Shown here: positions 49,193-59,775 of the stretch, one piece after another | Position numbering within the stretch: position 1 is the first letter of the stretch | Layout: every line of letters begins with the position of its first letter | NCBI GenBank assembly: GCA_026225945.1 | Contig: JAMJFZ010001133.1 | Span: forward strand, 14,242,001 to 14,306,000 | Length of the DNA stretch: 64,000 bases | From: Cricetomys ansorgei | Taxonomy: Eukaryota > Chordata > Mammalia > Rodentia > Nesomyidae | Direction: 5' to 3' | Notes under the pieces: model-generated | What the model was told of the DNA's origin: nothing | Seen by the model: only the letters and a program-made list of their open reading frames with translations | Databases searched by the model: none | Made by a program: the position numbers and the translations under genes

Positions 49193-49415
49193 AATTAGAT
49201 CAAACTTAAGTATGACAGAAAAAACACAAGAGGTTAAAAGACAAAAATCAGACATAAAAGTAAAATGAAACTACAGAAAGGTAAAAAGAATCTACATTGA
49301 AAGTCAGGAGGAAAGCAAAAGTATATTACAGAAGTCAAGCCAAAGGAGCAAAGCCCTGGGACAAGGTGAATGGCAACTGACATGATTTCTAAGAGAAGCA
49401 TCTACTCCATCCTAC

Positions 49416-49542
49416 CTTGCGGGGTTGGAAATCATACTTCACACAGTGCTGGAAACCTTTTCCTTTTGACTTCAAAGATGTGACTATCAAACAGTTGCCA
49501 ACAAAATGAGCAGAGTAACCAACTCCTTTACTAGTACGAAAA
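49416..49542 (-). CDS. Nbea: Nbea window exon 5: ConA-like module
   Basis: 127 bases. One base completes the split Cys, followed by 42 codons (phase 2 in, phase 0 out). The acceptor is taatgcag before TTTTCGTACT and the donor is GTAGGA after CGCAAG. The peptide includes [17 protein letters not shown] and [17 protein letters not shown]. It supplies middle strands of the beta sandwich. [10 protein letters not shown] and YDFQPRK match Nbea rather than LRBA from memory. It sits about 0.75 kb downstream of exon 4 in the transcript, within the tightest exon cluster of the window (49416-51519). Confidence 0.95.
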
Positions 49543-50288
49543 CTGCATTAATAAAAAAATACAAAAACTCTGGTTAAAAGTAATACATCAATGCCTACTA
49601 AAACCCAACATGAAAAAAATTAATTCTCCATACAGTCATTGTTAATACACTGACCAAATAAAAACTAAAACATAAAAAGATTACAATAAATAAATAAATA
49701 AATAAGGAATTTAAATCAAGAAGAAATAATAGAAGATGATTTTTTTTATATTTAGATATAAATTACCACAGACATAAATTAATTTTCAAAATGCCTACTA
49801 GGCAGACTTCATCTACCGTGAAGGATCATCTCCTCCACCTAACCCATTCAAAACTAATTTCAACAGAATTCATACTGTCAATAACAACTTGGTCTGTAGT
49901 CTACTATGCTTGTCAAAAGATCTTACCAAATAAAGAGCTAATTTTAATAATAATGTGATTGATCAAATAAGTATATATATTTTAATCTACATAAGAACAC
50001 AATTATTAAACAATCTTATTTTATTATAAATTCTTGCACAGCTATTATTATTTAAGCCCCTATAGCAACTATACTTGTAGAAATTAAAGAAAAAGTGGAC
50101 AGACTGTAGTGGGAATTGGTGTCTTATCTCTGACATCAGACACTAGTAACCCTATGCTCCTTCTAACAAACTTGTACTAAAGCAGACTCAACAGGGAAGA
50201 TCTGTAATTTCTGATTCTTACACTCACACTGTAAGTGTAAGTTCATTTACACGAAGACAAAAATCCTAAAATTTAGCATATTATTTAC
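49543..50288 (-). other. Nbea: Nbea intron between window exons 4 and 5
   Basis: 746 bases, AT-rich, with a (TAAA)n run near 49690. No other feature seen. Confidence 0.85.
49686..49705. repeat. (TAAA)n microsatellite
   Basis: Five TAAA units about 150 bases upstream of exon 5 in transcript order. Confidence 0.9.
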
Positions 50289-50410
50289 CAATAAAGATAC
50301 GGTTTGTCCTTATCAACATTAATGTTATTTAATGGATCCATACGAAACCAAGTATTGAGAGTGAAGCCATTCTGATAAGGCCACTTTGCAATAGGAGGCA
50401 ATGCGATTGC
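50289..50410 (-). CDS. Nbea: Nbea window exon 4: ConA-like module
   Basis: 122 bases: 40 codons plus two bases of a split Cys codon (phase 0 in, phase 2 out). The acceptor is cttgtag before GCAATCGC. The donor GTAAAT follows TTTATTG. The peptide begins [20 protein letters not shown] and continues [20 protein letters not shown]. The pattern [10 protein letters not shown] is typical of the first strands of LamG/ConA-type jelly rolls and is almost the same across BEACH-lectin proteins. The donor is weaker than its neighbours at +5 (T rather than G). Confidence 0.95.
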
Positions 50411-51082
50411 CTACAAGACAAGAAAAAAGGTAAATTATTTATCAGTTAAATGAAATAATCACTACAGTCAAACTTCTCTCAGCTCCCAAATCAAACAACT
50501 ACAGAAAAAATTATTATTTCACATAAATAATCTCTACATGCTGATTGTGGAAACACATAATGGGTTAAGTATCATTTTCAGCTGGCTCAGCAGGTTCCAG
50601 ATTATTCCCCAAATCCCTCCTGTAATTCCCACAATACAGACACAAGTGACTAACAAACATGCCTCAGAATTATCTGACTCTGATGCCTTATGCTAGTTCT
50701 TAGTAGGACTTCATTTTCTTAATGGAACTGGAATAGTTATAGCTGAGAAAACATGTCCTGGAGAGTGTTAATGGAGTCAGGGACAAGCTCTAAAGTATTG
50801 TTAAGCAAAACATAATGCATAAACAGGGCACGATGATGCATATCCACAATCCCAGCATTAAGAAAGCTGAGGCAGGAGGACTGTGAGGTAGAGGCCAACA
50901 GGGGCTACATAGCAAGATTGTCTCCAACCCCCCTTCTCAAACAACAACAGAAGATCCATTAACACATACCATATGGTTTTATTGTTTTATTCATAGGCCA
51001 ACCTAGAATGGACAAACTAATGGACACCAAATAAACTAAGGTAACACACAGGTAAAAATAAATACATGTATTTAAAGCTTAC
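50411..51082 (-). other. Nbea: Nbea intron between window exons 3 and 4
   Basis: 672 bases with one diverged B1-like SINE at 50822-50945. The rest is unremarkable. Confidence 0.85.
50822..50945 (+). mobile_element. Diverged B1-like SINE
   Basis: cagggcacgatgatgcatat, ccacaatcccagcattaaga and gctgaggcaggaggactgtg. An early B1-type (7SL-derived) copy 400 bases from an exon. Confidence 0.7.
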
Positions 51083-51178
51083 CGCGGCACTACACCCAGG
51101 GAAATTGAAAAATGTATCAGGACCATGTCTTTGTGGCATCTGATTAAGAACTGACAATAATTTTACTGCATGTCTTGG
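51083..51178 (-). CDS. Nbea: Nbea window exon 3: entry into the ConA-like module
   Basis: 96 bases, 32 whole codons, phase 0 at both ends. The acceptor is ttctcag before CCAAGACAT and the donor is GTAAGC after GCCGCG. The peptide runs from [19 protein letters not shown] to FNFPGCSAA. It links the N-terminal helices to the concanavalin A/LamG-like beta sandwich, which starts around the conserved FFNFPG. Because the length is a multiple of three and both ends are phase 0, skipping it would keep the frame. I see no direct evidence for skipping. Confidence 0.95.
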
Positions 51179-51418
51179 CTGAGAAAACAATGAAAGAAAC
51201 AGTCATGTGCAAAGTTAGCAATGATATCTAATATACCACTTTTAATTAATGGACCACTTTTAATTAATGGAAAAAAATTACATTTAAATGATTTACTAAA
51301 TGTACATAGGAAATAGTTATCATTACCAATTCAATATATGACTCTCCAGGGACAATGTTTTGAACATTAAGTATTAATGGACTGGTATTGAAGACTGCTT
51401 CCTCTAACCACAGCTTAC
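51179..51418 (-). other. Nbea: Nbea intron between window exons 2 and 3
   Basis: 240 bases, the shortest intron here. It contains an 18-bp tandem duplication (accacttttaattaatgg twice) at about 51236-51271. Confidence 0.85.
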
Positions 51419-51519
51419 CCAGATTCCACTTTCTCCTCGAAGCATGCTGAATAAAAGCTTTAGCTCCTTGACAGTGATGCTGTAGCTGGCAAGAACCCCC
51501 AGCATATCAACTAGAAGAT
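51419..51519 (-). CDS. Nbea: Nbea window exon 2
   Basis: 101 bases. Its first two bases complete a split Asp codon, followed by 33 codons ending GESGIW. The acceptor is ctctgcag before ATCTTC and the donor is GTAAGC after ATCTGG (phase 1 in, phase 0 out). The peptide starts [16 protein letters not shown] and is predicted alpha-helical, the last part of the N-terminal helical repeats before the lectin-like module. GESGIW separates Nbea from LRBA, which has a different sequence there from memory. The 3.7 kb intron upstream and the 240-base intron downstream hold no other coding block that I can see. Confidence 0.96.
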
Positions 51520-51832
51520 CTGCAGAGGAGAAAAAAATTACTCTCTACTCTAGGCATGAGCTCATCTGTCAAGGTACTATATTTTTGAAGAGACAGAAAG
51601 TTACCAAATGTTACTTCTACTTACAAATCTAATATAGCTAAATGTCATCATGAGTACCTATTCTGATTCATAATGCAAAGAAATTTGTTAGAAGTAGGAA
51701 AAGGGAAGTAAAAAATATTCAAAGATCCAAAGATAGCATTGTACACTGGCTATTTTCAAATGAAAACTGGAAGTTGACAATAAAACATGTTAGTGAAATA
51801 TTTAGTAATTGGGTAATTATCAATTGTCAGTA

Positions 51833-52050
51833 TTTACTCTACACGGGAGCACTATTCCAAGTGCTTTATACGTTCTAGTATCAGAAACCCTCTAAATCAG
51901 ACTATGAGTTTTTAAATACTATCATTTCCTTTTTAAAACATCTCCAGATAACTTAGTCACACTGCCCCAAAATGCATGCCCAGCAAATAGAGTCAGTATT
52001 GAAACACAGGCAGTAGGAATGGTTCCAGAACTTGCACTGCCACTTACTAA
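51833..52050 (-). mobile_element. MIR SINE, near full length
   Basis: Read on the plus strand the order is tatttactctacacgggagc, ccaagtgctttatacgttc, a tactatcatttcctttt piece, cagataacttagtcacac, then acacaggcagtaggaatgg and ctgccacttac. This follows the reversed MIR consensus in sequence and spacing. Confidence 0.7.
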
Positions 52051-52794
52051 TCTAAAAGTGGATCTAATTTAAAGACAAAGCTACTGATATTCATTATGCT
52101 AATATGAATGTTTATGAATGTTTAACAGATGTAACTCACCAAATAATGAGAAAAATTAATCTTATGTCTGATTACTTTCTCTATACATTATAATTAATAT
52201 TTCTTTCAATACTCTTTGTAAGAAATTAAACAACTAAATATTGATACATCTCATATTCTAAAATGCTAATATCATATGCAAGTTAATACAAACACACACA
52301 TATATTCATATATGTGCATATATATACATATATATAAGCTAAAATTTATCACCAATTAATATAAGAAGGATAGATTAGGGTAAACAGAAAAAAATTCCTT
52401 TTTGTTATAAAATCTATATTGTCAAATATCACAGATTAATAACTGAAATTTGGAAAGAAATTATTTATGTATTTTATAATTCAATATAATTATCAGCAAT
52501 AAGTAATTGATTATTTTTTACTTATTAGTACAATGAGTAACCAATCTCTATGGCAAATTTTTCATAATGTGTATGCCATTTTTGAGAGATTAAATGAAAC
52601 AAAATTTCTCATTATTTAAATTAAAATGTATGAAAATGTTAGTACATAAAATCAGACTTCTTCCTAAGTGAAAATTCTACATAAAAATCTGGCTAGTATA
52701 TGCCAGGTAATGTCCATGATCAGGGCAGCCTTCTGACTCTAAAGACCATGGTGATGTTTGTGTTCTACACAAGCTCGACTTAATTTTCTTTTTC

Positions 52795-52920
52795 TTTTTT
52801 TTTTCTGAGGGCACAGAGGTGGGAGGGTGGAACAGGGAGGAATAAGAAGAGGGCATTATCAAGATACATTGTATGAAACAAATTACTAATAAAAGTATTA
52901 TAAAAAATAAAATAAAAATT
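52795..52920 (+). mobile_element. L1 3' UTR end fragment
   Basis: gaggtgggagggtggaacag, aagatacattgtatgaaac and an A-rich tail match the terminal L1 3' UTR. A T/C-rich run precedes it. Antisense to Nbea. Confidence 0.6.
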
Positions 52921-54440
52921 TTAAAAAAATCAATCTTAAAAAGTGGAACCTTTTAGCCAAAATAGCCATCACTGAAGATTTCTTAATTAGTTACATAAAA
53001 TGTTTTGTAAAAAATCAATTTGTATTTATAATCAGGTTGAATGAAACAAAATTTATATTAGGTTACTTTTTAAATTTTTCTTATATATTATATCTTATAA
53101 CTTATAGATGACCCATAACTAAGTGGTTCAGTTTAAGATTACGGCAGATATTTTTTCACAACAAAATTTTTAAGAGAAAAAAATTACTATTGCTATAATT
53201 TTTTCAATATATTACAAATATTTAACCACATTTTAGTGATATGTTAAATTGTTAGCTTAGCTTTACAGGACTTCTATGAACTTAACACACTACAACACTC
53301 CAAGATGGGAATTTAATAGTATGCTGGTACTCATTAAAACTTTCAGTAAAGTATCTAAATTTTAATTTCTCTACTATAAGTAGTTAAGCAGCATGGTTTT
53401 TTCAATACACTCATTCCCTTTTCTCATACCCTTCAGCTATAAGGACCTCTGCGAAGGAAATGCTACTGAGAAGAAAAGATAAGAGAATAAAGACTTCTCA
53501 CATATGACAGTAAATGTCTTAACATGTTCTCTTGCGGTGCTGTTCCCTCACTTCTTTCTTATTTCAATGCTGAAGAGTTAAGTTCCAGTAACTACTATAA
53601 ACCACTATGCATGTAATCCTGGGCACTCCTTTAAAACTATTCTGTAAAGTAGTAGCCACTTTATGTAAGGATTAAAAAAAAAATAAAGGTCTTAAGCTCA
53701 GCTATCAGGATTGAAAGAGCATACACAATATTTACTATACACACACAAACACACACACTGATTCGCAGATACTTATACAAATTCCTGTAAAATAACTCTA
53801 GAATCTATAATGGTGTAATGTCTTCATTAGAAAAACCTATAAGTTTAATCTCATTTTTAATCACGTTAGTATTAGTCCTCTAAAACCCATGCTCAACAGA
53901 AATATATGCCACTTTGTAGTAATTGGACATGATCTCAAAATAGTAAGAAAACCAAATTTTCAAAACTTTATTTCAAAATTAAAATCCATTCTTGTTAACC
54001 CTACTATTCATTTCCTTCCTTCTTAATGTTTTACTCTGAAAATTTAAAATTTAACTCCATACATGAAAACATTAAAAAAATTTTCTGTGTTCCTAACTAT
54101 TTGTAAGGACTAGATATCATACTGATTCGTCAAGTTGGGACTTTGGATACTGTGGAAATATTATTGTATCTGAATATATTTAGACTAAACATCTACTATT
54201 TTTAAAAAACAGATTTTTTAAACTGCACTTATATTCTAGAAATAACTGCTGTTCTTGGATCATCAGTCAAAACATTTGTATTGAAACATATTTAACCACA
54301 GAGGAGAGTCACCTTGCATGGAGGTAACATGGTAGTAACAAATCCAAGATTTCAAGATTATTATTTCAAATAATATACAATAAGCAAAAATTAATAATAA
54401 CATTTTATATACATTTTATTCTTTATTCCACAATATGTGC

Positions 54441-54757
54441 TATAGTGGTTTGAATGAGATTGGCCTCTATATTTGAATTCTTGGCCTCCAGTTGGTGGAA
54501 CTGTTTGGCAAGGATGAGGCCTTGTTGAAGGAGGTGTGTCAGTTGGTGTTGACTCTGAGATTTCAAAGAGGGGAGGCCATTGGTGTGCCTCTTATTTGCA
54601 AGATGAGAGCTCTCAATTGTTCCTGCTGCCATGCTTTTGCTCTCTCATCATGAACTGTAACCTTTTTAAACTGATAGTCCAATTAAACACTTTTTCCCAT
54701 GAGCTGCCTTGATTGTTGTATCTTATCACAATAATAAAATAATAAAAACTCTAAGAT
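54441..54757 (+). mobile_element. MaLR-type LTR, internally shortened
   Basis: agtggtttgaatgagattgg at the start, ggccttgttgaaggaggtgt, then gctctcaattgttcctgctg and a degenerate end rich in A. It is the same LTR type as 8500-8874 and 56231-56538 but more diverged. Confidence 0.7.
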
Positions 54758-55262
54758 TAAGTTTAACACAGAAGCATCCAAAAAATATGAAGGGAAAAAT
54801 AGGTACTTTGAAAAGATATACCTTGCTGATTCTTCAGATTCTAGGTGTAGCAGATTTGGTAGCATGGAGCTGGAGTAACTTGGTAAATGGCTCTGAACTA
54901 CATATTGTGATACTTTGAATATGTTATAGTTTAGCTATATGTAACATAAAAGACAGTGTTTGTTTTTCTGATAAATTTCTATTGTACTTACTCCATAGGA
55001 AGAAGGTTCTTCTAAAACTTAGGTGGGGGAGAGATCTAGTAATTATGTTTGCCCAGTAAAATTCTGTTTTCTCTTCTAGTCTGTACATTATCACTAACAT
55101 AAAAGATAATTTGTCAGTATATGCCTATTTGTCCGTAAGTTCCTATTTATTTATTTTAAATCGAGGCAAATTCTACAAACTGTTCTCACTGTAGAATATA
55201 AAGAGAAACACATGAAACCTTATAACTATTTAAATCTTATTTTCTGTCAGGCCACACCATAC

Positions 55263-55494
55263 CTGCTATCATGTCATCTACTGCACTCATTTTCAGCAAT
55301 ACTTGCTCAATCAACCCCACTTCTGTGCTGGTCTGTAAATTCCGAACACTTTTTCGTAGGATGGCTGTAAACATGCTCCATATTTCTGCTTGACATGTTA
55401 CATCACAGTGTTCCAAAAGCTCTGTCATGCACGTTATACTCTCAGCATCCTGGATAATAAAGTTCATCTCCAAATCAAATTCCCCACCAACCAG
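55263..55494 (-). CDS. Nbea: Nbea window exon 1: N-terminal helical segment
   Basis: 232 bases: 77 full codons plus the first base of the next. The acceptor is tttcag before CTGGTT. The donor GT follows GATAGCAG, so the exon enters in phase 0 and leaves in phase 1. The peptide begins [12 protein letters not shown] and ends SAVDDMIA, a signature shared by Nbea and LRBA; the [14 protein letters not shown] stretch fits Nbea. It is helix-rich and belongs to the armadillo-like N-terminus. From memory of the protein, about 98 residues precede it and this is probably exon 2 of the gene. The open frame runs upstream past the acceptor into intron and downstream past the donor, and those extensions are not coding. 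Confidence 0.96.
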
Positions 55495-56230
55495 CTGAAA
55501 GTAAACAGGAAAAAAACAGTAAGTGGAAATGTCATAGGAGGTTTTTCCAACATTAACAGAGAACAATACCACACAATTAAGTATCAAGGAAGCATGGACA
55601 CTGAAAATTTTCTAAGTCATCTTATATAAAGTAAATCTCCATCAAAGTTTGTTATAGTTATAAGAAATAAAATAGGCAAACAGAAGTCTGATTTTTTTAC
55701 ATAGACAGAAGGAAATTGGTAAATTCAAATCTAGAGAAAAACAAAAACAAAACAAAAAACCGAAATGACTACAGGGTGAGATTCAGGATAAATTCCCTTT
55801 TAAGAAGATAAGAATGGATACAGTATCTAAAGATAAATACTAAGACAAAATTCACATTCACTTTTATATTACTGAACTTAGAAAAAAAGAGATGTAATAA
55901 AAAGTAGGTTGGTTCAATTTCTACATGGAAAATGAAGAAATACGAAACTGATGCCAGAACAACTTGTAGTAAGTGTTGAAACATTAAAAGAATAAAATAT
56001 GGAAGTCTTTATAATACTTCTAAATCATAAAAATTAGAAAAGAAGAAACTTGTTTTACTTCAACATTATGACTATGGCAAGTGACTCAAAAATTACTACT
56101 ATTACCATCAACATGCTACTTTGAAGACAATTACCAGTCCCACTAAATGCAAAATAATAGATGAACACCCAGAGAGTAAAATACTATTACATGCTTACTA
56201 TTGTTGATCAAATCACATAAATTATTACTA

Positions 56231-56538
56231 TGGTGGTTTGAATAAGAAAGGCCCTCATAAATTCATATATTTGAATGCTTAGGAAGTGGCACTATTTGAA
56301 GGGGTTGGGATGTGTGGCCTTGTTGGGAGGAAGTGTGTCACTGGGGGTGGGCATTGAAGTTTGAAAAGCCCAAGCTAGGCCCAGGGGTTTTCTCTCCCTG
56401 CTGCCTATGGATTCAGATGTAGAACTCTCAGCTATTTCTCAGCACCATGTTTGGGAAAGCCCCAATTAAATGCTTTCCTTTATAGGAGTTGCTTTGGTGA
56501 TAGTGTCTCTTCACAGAAATAGAACACTGACTAAGACA
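56231..56538 (+). mobile_element. MaLR-type solo LTR (ORR1-like)
   Basis: It starts TGGTGGTTTGAATAAGAAAG and ends AACACTGACTAAGACA, with gtggccttgttgggaggaag and a ccccaattaaatgctttcc piece. The segment that usually holds gctgccatgctcc is deleted around 56450. Confidence 0.78.
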
Positions 56539-57009
56539 ACTTCATTCAGCTAGAAGTATTATTCTTAGTGTACAATGATAAACTGGATATCCTTCTAGTC
56601 TACAAAATGAAAGATTTAGGAAAAAATAACGCTTTTTTTTAAACTTGATATAGTTGAAATATTTATTTGCTCATTCAATATGCATTTTATGTCTTAATTG
56701 TTTTAAGAACTATAATAAACCAGTAGACAAGAAAAAGTTCACACACTAACAGTCGTAAATTTCAGGATGAGGGTGTACATGTATATACTCTATCTTACTC
56801 AAAACCAGAAAGTCCATAAAATATACAAAGCATAAAGGCTGGCTTTAAATAAGGTAACTGTGAAGGGAAAGCAAAGGAAATCAAGATTAAGGACAGACAA
56901 GAAGTAAAACTCAAGTTAATAAACACATTTCCTACAACTGAGAAGCATTCCCTCTATCTAGATAAATATTGTGAACAGGGCAATGAAGATAGCACCCCCA
57001 TATCACCTA

Positions 57010-57165
57010 GCACGGCATTAATACTACTTAGCTACTTTACATCTTCTTAGAGTCTATTAGCATCTTTACTTTAGAGACAAAGATCTCAGGCCCAGAGTTA
57101 AATAATTTGAAGATAGTAATAACATAGGTGGGGGCTCCAGGGTCCAGCTCCAAGAAGATTGTCTT
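57010..57165 (-). mobile_element. MIR SINE fragment
   Basis: tagctactttacatcttctt, then tagcatctttactttagaga, then gatctcaggcccagagttaa matches reversed MIR (core and 3' half). It is diverged. Confidence 0.6.
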
Positions 57166-57424
57166 CATGTGAGTTTATATAAACAATAAAGTCTCATTTG
57201 GGAATATTCTAAGTCTTATAACTCAAAAATATTTCTCAAAGTTTAAAATTTTATGTTCAATAAACATTTTTAATTTATGATACAAAACTCAATTTCAGTA
57301 ACTAGCTAAATGTTGACCTTATATTGAACTATTCTCCAGTTTCACTTTTGCATTTGAAATAACCTTGGCTTTATTATTTCTGGTTTGCTTATGAAAACTG
57401 ATGCAAAAGTGATTAAGCAATTGA

Positions 57425-57578
57425 CTTTTAATTCAAACTTCCCATATCCAAATTACTAGCTATCTGACCTTGGTAAAGTTACTTCTCTAAACCACAGTAA
57501 TCCAAAGGTGCTTGGAGCGCTTGTCTAATGGGCCCGTTCTGAGAGTTACATGAGCTTGACTTTGCTAGAAGTACTTAG
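57425..57578 (+). mobile_element. MIR SINE fragment
   Basis: attactagctatctgacctt, ggtaaagttacttctctaaa, then gagttacatgagcttg and gtacttagcatggg follow the MIR consensus in plus orientation. It lies 260 bases from an opposite-strand MIR. Confidence 0.65.
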
Positions 57579-57589
57579 CATGGGAGCTA

Positions 57590-58058
57590 GGGAGATGGCT
57601 CTGTCACTGAAATGTTCAGCACACAAACATGAGGACTTGAGGACAAAATTCCCTGATTAAAAAAAATAAATATCTGAGCATGAAAGCCCCTGTCTATAAT
57701 CGCTGGGAAGGTGTAGACGTGAGCATCCCTACAACTACTGGTCAGCCAGTCTAGATAAATCAGTGAACCTCAAGTTCAGTGAAAGACTTGATTTAAAAAA
57801 AAACAAGGAATAGGGTCCTGTGTAGAATATTTAAACCTAGCACTCAGGTGGTAGAGATAGGAGAATTTCTGTGAGTTTAAGGCTAGCCTGGTATACAGTG
57901 CAATACATAGTGAGTTTCAGACCAGCCAAGCACACATAATGAGCCCATTTAAAAAGAAAAAGGAAAAAAAAAGTATAAACATAGATACCCAAGGTCAACA
58001 TCTGGCTTCAGCATCCACATACTAATATGTGTACATACACACACACACACACACACAA
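57590..58058 (+). mobile_element. Composite SINE: B3/RSINE-type split by a B1
   Basis: agggagatggctctgtcact opens a B2/B3-like SINE. Text near 57670-57795 (gaaagcccctgtctataatc, gccagtctagataaatcagt) resembles RSINE1. A B1-like block follows at 57811-57960 (ggtggtagagataggagaat, ctagcctggtatacagtg). The B3-like tail resumes (ggtcaacatctggcttcagc) and ends in (CA)n. Confidence 0.6.
58035..58057. repeat. (CA)n microsatellite
   Basis: About 11 CA units at the end of the composite SINE. Confidence 0.9.
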
Positions 58059-58543
58059 GTACATGGCACAGAAAGCATTAAGTTAAGATCTGTTATTGAG
58101 AGAGCTGGAACAACCTCAACTTTTCATCTAAAACATGGACTCATCTGACCCAATATAGCTGAAGACCCACAAAACTGAGCAGCCGGTCTTACGTTTCCAG
58201 CCAACAATGTACTCACTGAGCTATGACACTATCTTCTTCAATTACCTATCAAACTCGACTATCATCTCATTATTCCATACAAAAAATAACACCTGTATGT
58301 TCATTACTGTATATCTAATTAACCTGAGTCACCACTGTATGAAGCTGTTCAGGAGTCATTAGCAACCCAGAAGAGGTTTTCTATCTCACTGATATGGATA
58401 TTTACTGATGAAACTAACAACAGATACCAAAGCTGTACCTATGACCCTGTATATAATTCTGTAGAAGCATGTGGTAATAAGAACATGAAAATTAAAAGGA
58501 CAGCATTAAATTTTTTAGTGCTAATTTTTTAGACTAATCTGTT

Positions 58544-58883
58544 GTAGTGGTTTGAATAAAAATGGCTCCTGTATATCCATAAGGAGTGGCACTATTTGGA
58601 GGTGTGGCCTCATTGGAGGAAATGTGTCACTGGGGGAGGGCTTTGAGTTTCAGATTGTCAAGCCAGGCCCAGTCTCAATCTCTCTTTCTGCTGCTTGCCA
58701 ATCCAGATAAGTACCTCTCAGCTTCCTCTCCATGTCTGCCTTCCTGCTGCCATGCTTACGGCCATGATGACAATGAACAGTTTAGTTTAGTTTAGAGGTT
58801 TATCTAAACTGTAAGCAAGCCACAATTTAATGTTTTCTTTTATGATCATGGTGTCTCTTCACAGCAATAAAAGCCTAAAAGAG
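58544..58883 (+). mobile_element. MaLR-type solo LTR with 5-bp target duplication
   Basis: gtagtggtttgaataaaaat at the start and tctcttcacagcaataaaag at the end. The pentamer ctgtt lies at 58539-58543 and again at 58884-58888, as expected for an ERVL-class insertion. A small tttag repeat occurs at 58780-58796. Confidence 0.75.
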
Positions 58884-59689
58884 CTGTTAAATCAATTTTA
58901 GTACTATAACAGAGCTTGGTGTAAATTCATCAAGTATATAAATAAATAACGTAGTTAAGTATATAAGAAGGATTCAGATAAAAGAGAAAAGGCCTGCTTT
59001 AAACAGAACTAACGCTCACAATTCTAGTAATTAAGCTCTACTACATGAAATCTAAGTTTCCATCTTTCATAGTCAGTAACATAACATCCTTTTATGTATC
59101 AATTAATTACAAAAAAGTACAGTCAAGGTTCCATAATTTCTTGGTCCAAATAGCAAAAAAGCTATTTGTAGAGTGTGTCTATTCTATTTAGAGAAAGCTA
59201 GTCTTTCTAATCTGTTCAGTGATCATTAACACACTTGTATTAAAGAGATTGTTGTAAGAAACTATCCTCCCAAATTAGCAAAATACTCAACCCTCTATTT
59301 AACAAGTGGTTCAACAGTTATCAGCAGCTAACCCATATAAGTAAAAGCAGCTGCCTTATTATTCAAACAATAATCTACCACTCCTGTAAAGAAAAGGTAT
59401 AAGTGTTTTTACAGAATGAAGGTGAAGACAGTGAATTAAATATTACCTGGGTCAGAGAGAAGTGGAAGATTAGGGTTTCCTATTTAGATAGAAAATGCAC
59501 TTTACTATAAAATCAGAGGAGTAGACTTGAAAAAATCAAAACAAAACAAACAAAAAAAAACCAAAACCCAACAGAAATAGCACAGGTACAGTAACTATGA
59601 AGAAAGACAGATTGTTGTAAGAATGTAAACCACAAACATAAAATCACTGGGAAAGTAGAAGTTATTTGGTAGTTTCTGGCAGTTTATTT

Positions 59690-59775
59690 GGCTTTAGTAA
59701 TCTAAATTGGCCAAACTCTTTTGACTCAGCCTAAAAGTGCTGGAATTAGAAGCATGAGCCACCACACCTACCTAG
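59690..59775 (-). mobile_element. B1-like fragment
   Basis: aagtgctggaattagaagca, then tgagccaccacaccta is the reversed 5' end of a B1-type SINE. Confidence 0.55.

Larger units (their letters stand above)
45884..49415 (-). other. Nbea: Nbea intron between window exons 5 and 6
   Basis: 3.5 kb. 45884-47580 is AT-rich with no clear feature. 47581-48502 holds B1, L1 end, B2/B3, ID-like and purine-tract elements. 48510-49110 shows nothing, then a possible L2 remnant. Confidence 0.8.
51520..55262 (-). other. Nbea: Nbea intron between window exons 1 and 2
   Basis: 3.7 kb. It holds a MIR, an L1 end and a MaLR LTR, listed separately. 52060-52790 and 52925-54440 are strongly AT-rich with no recognisable gene or repeat. 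54760-55262 shows nothing clear. Confidence 0.8.
1159..55494 (-). other. Nbea: Neurobeachin gene body (ten internal coding exons)
   Basis: Neurobeachin is a large BEACH-family scaffold protein of neurons and endocrine cells. It acts at Golgi-near and synaptic membranes in trafficking of receptors and binds protein kinase A (family knowledge). Ten minus-strand blocks, each with an AG acceptor and a GT donor, join to 462 codons with no stop or frameshift. Phases between successive exons are 1,0,2,0,0,0,0,2 and the last exon ends in phase 0. Paralogue LRBA is excluded by residues that match Nbea from memory, such as GESGIWPRHAVK and [12 protein letters not shown], where LRBA differs. Only the N-terminal helical region, the ConA-like module and the start of the next solenoid are encoded here. 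The start-codon exon and the PH-BEACH-WD40 end lie outside the window. Confidence 0.96.

Noticed and set aside
53565..53670. Possible MIR fragment
   Set aside because: Only scattered words resemble MIR; too weak to list.
1159..55494. LRBA as the identity of the exons
   Set aside because: LRBA is the closest paralogue, but residues in exons 2, 3, 5, 6 and 9 match Nbea where the two differ.
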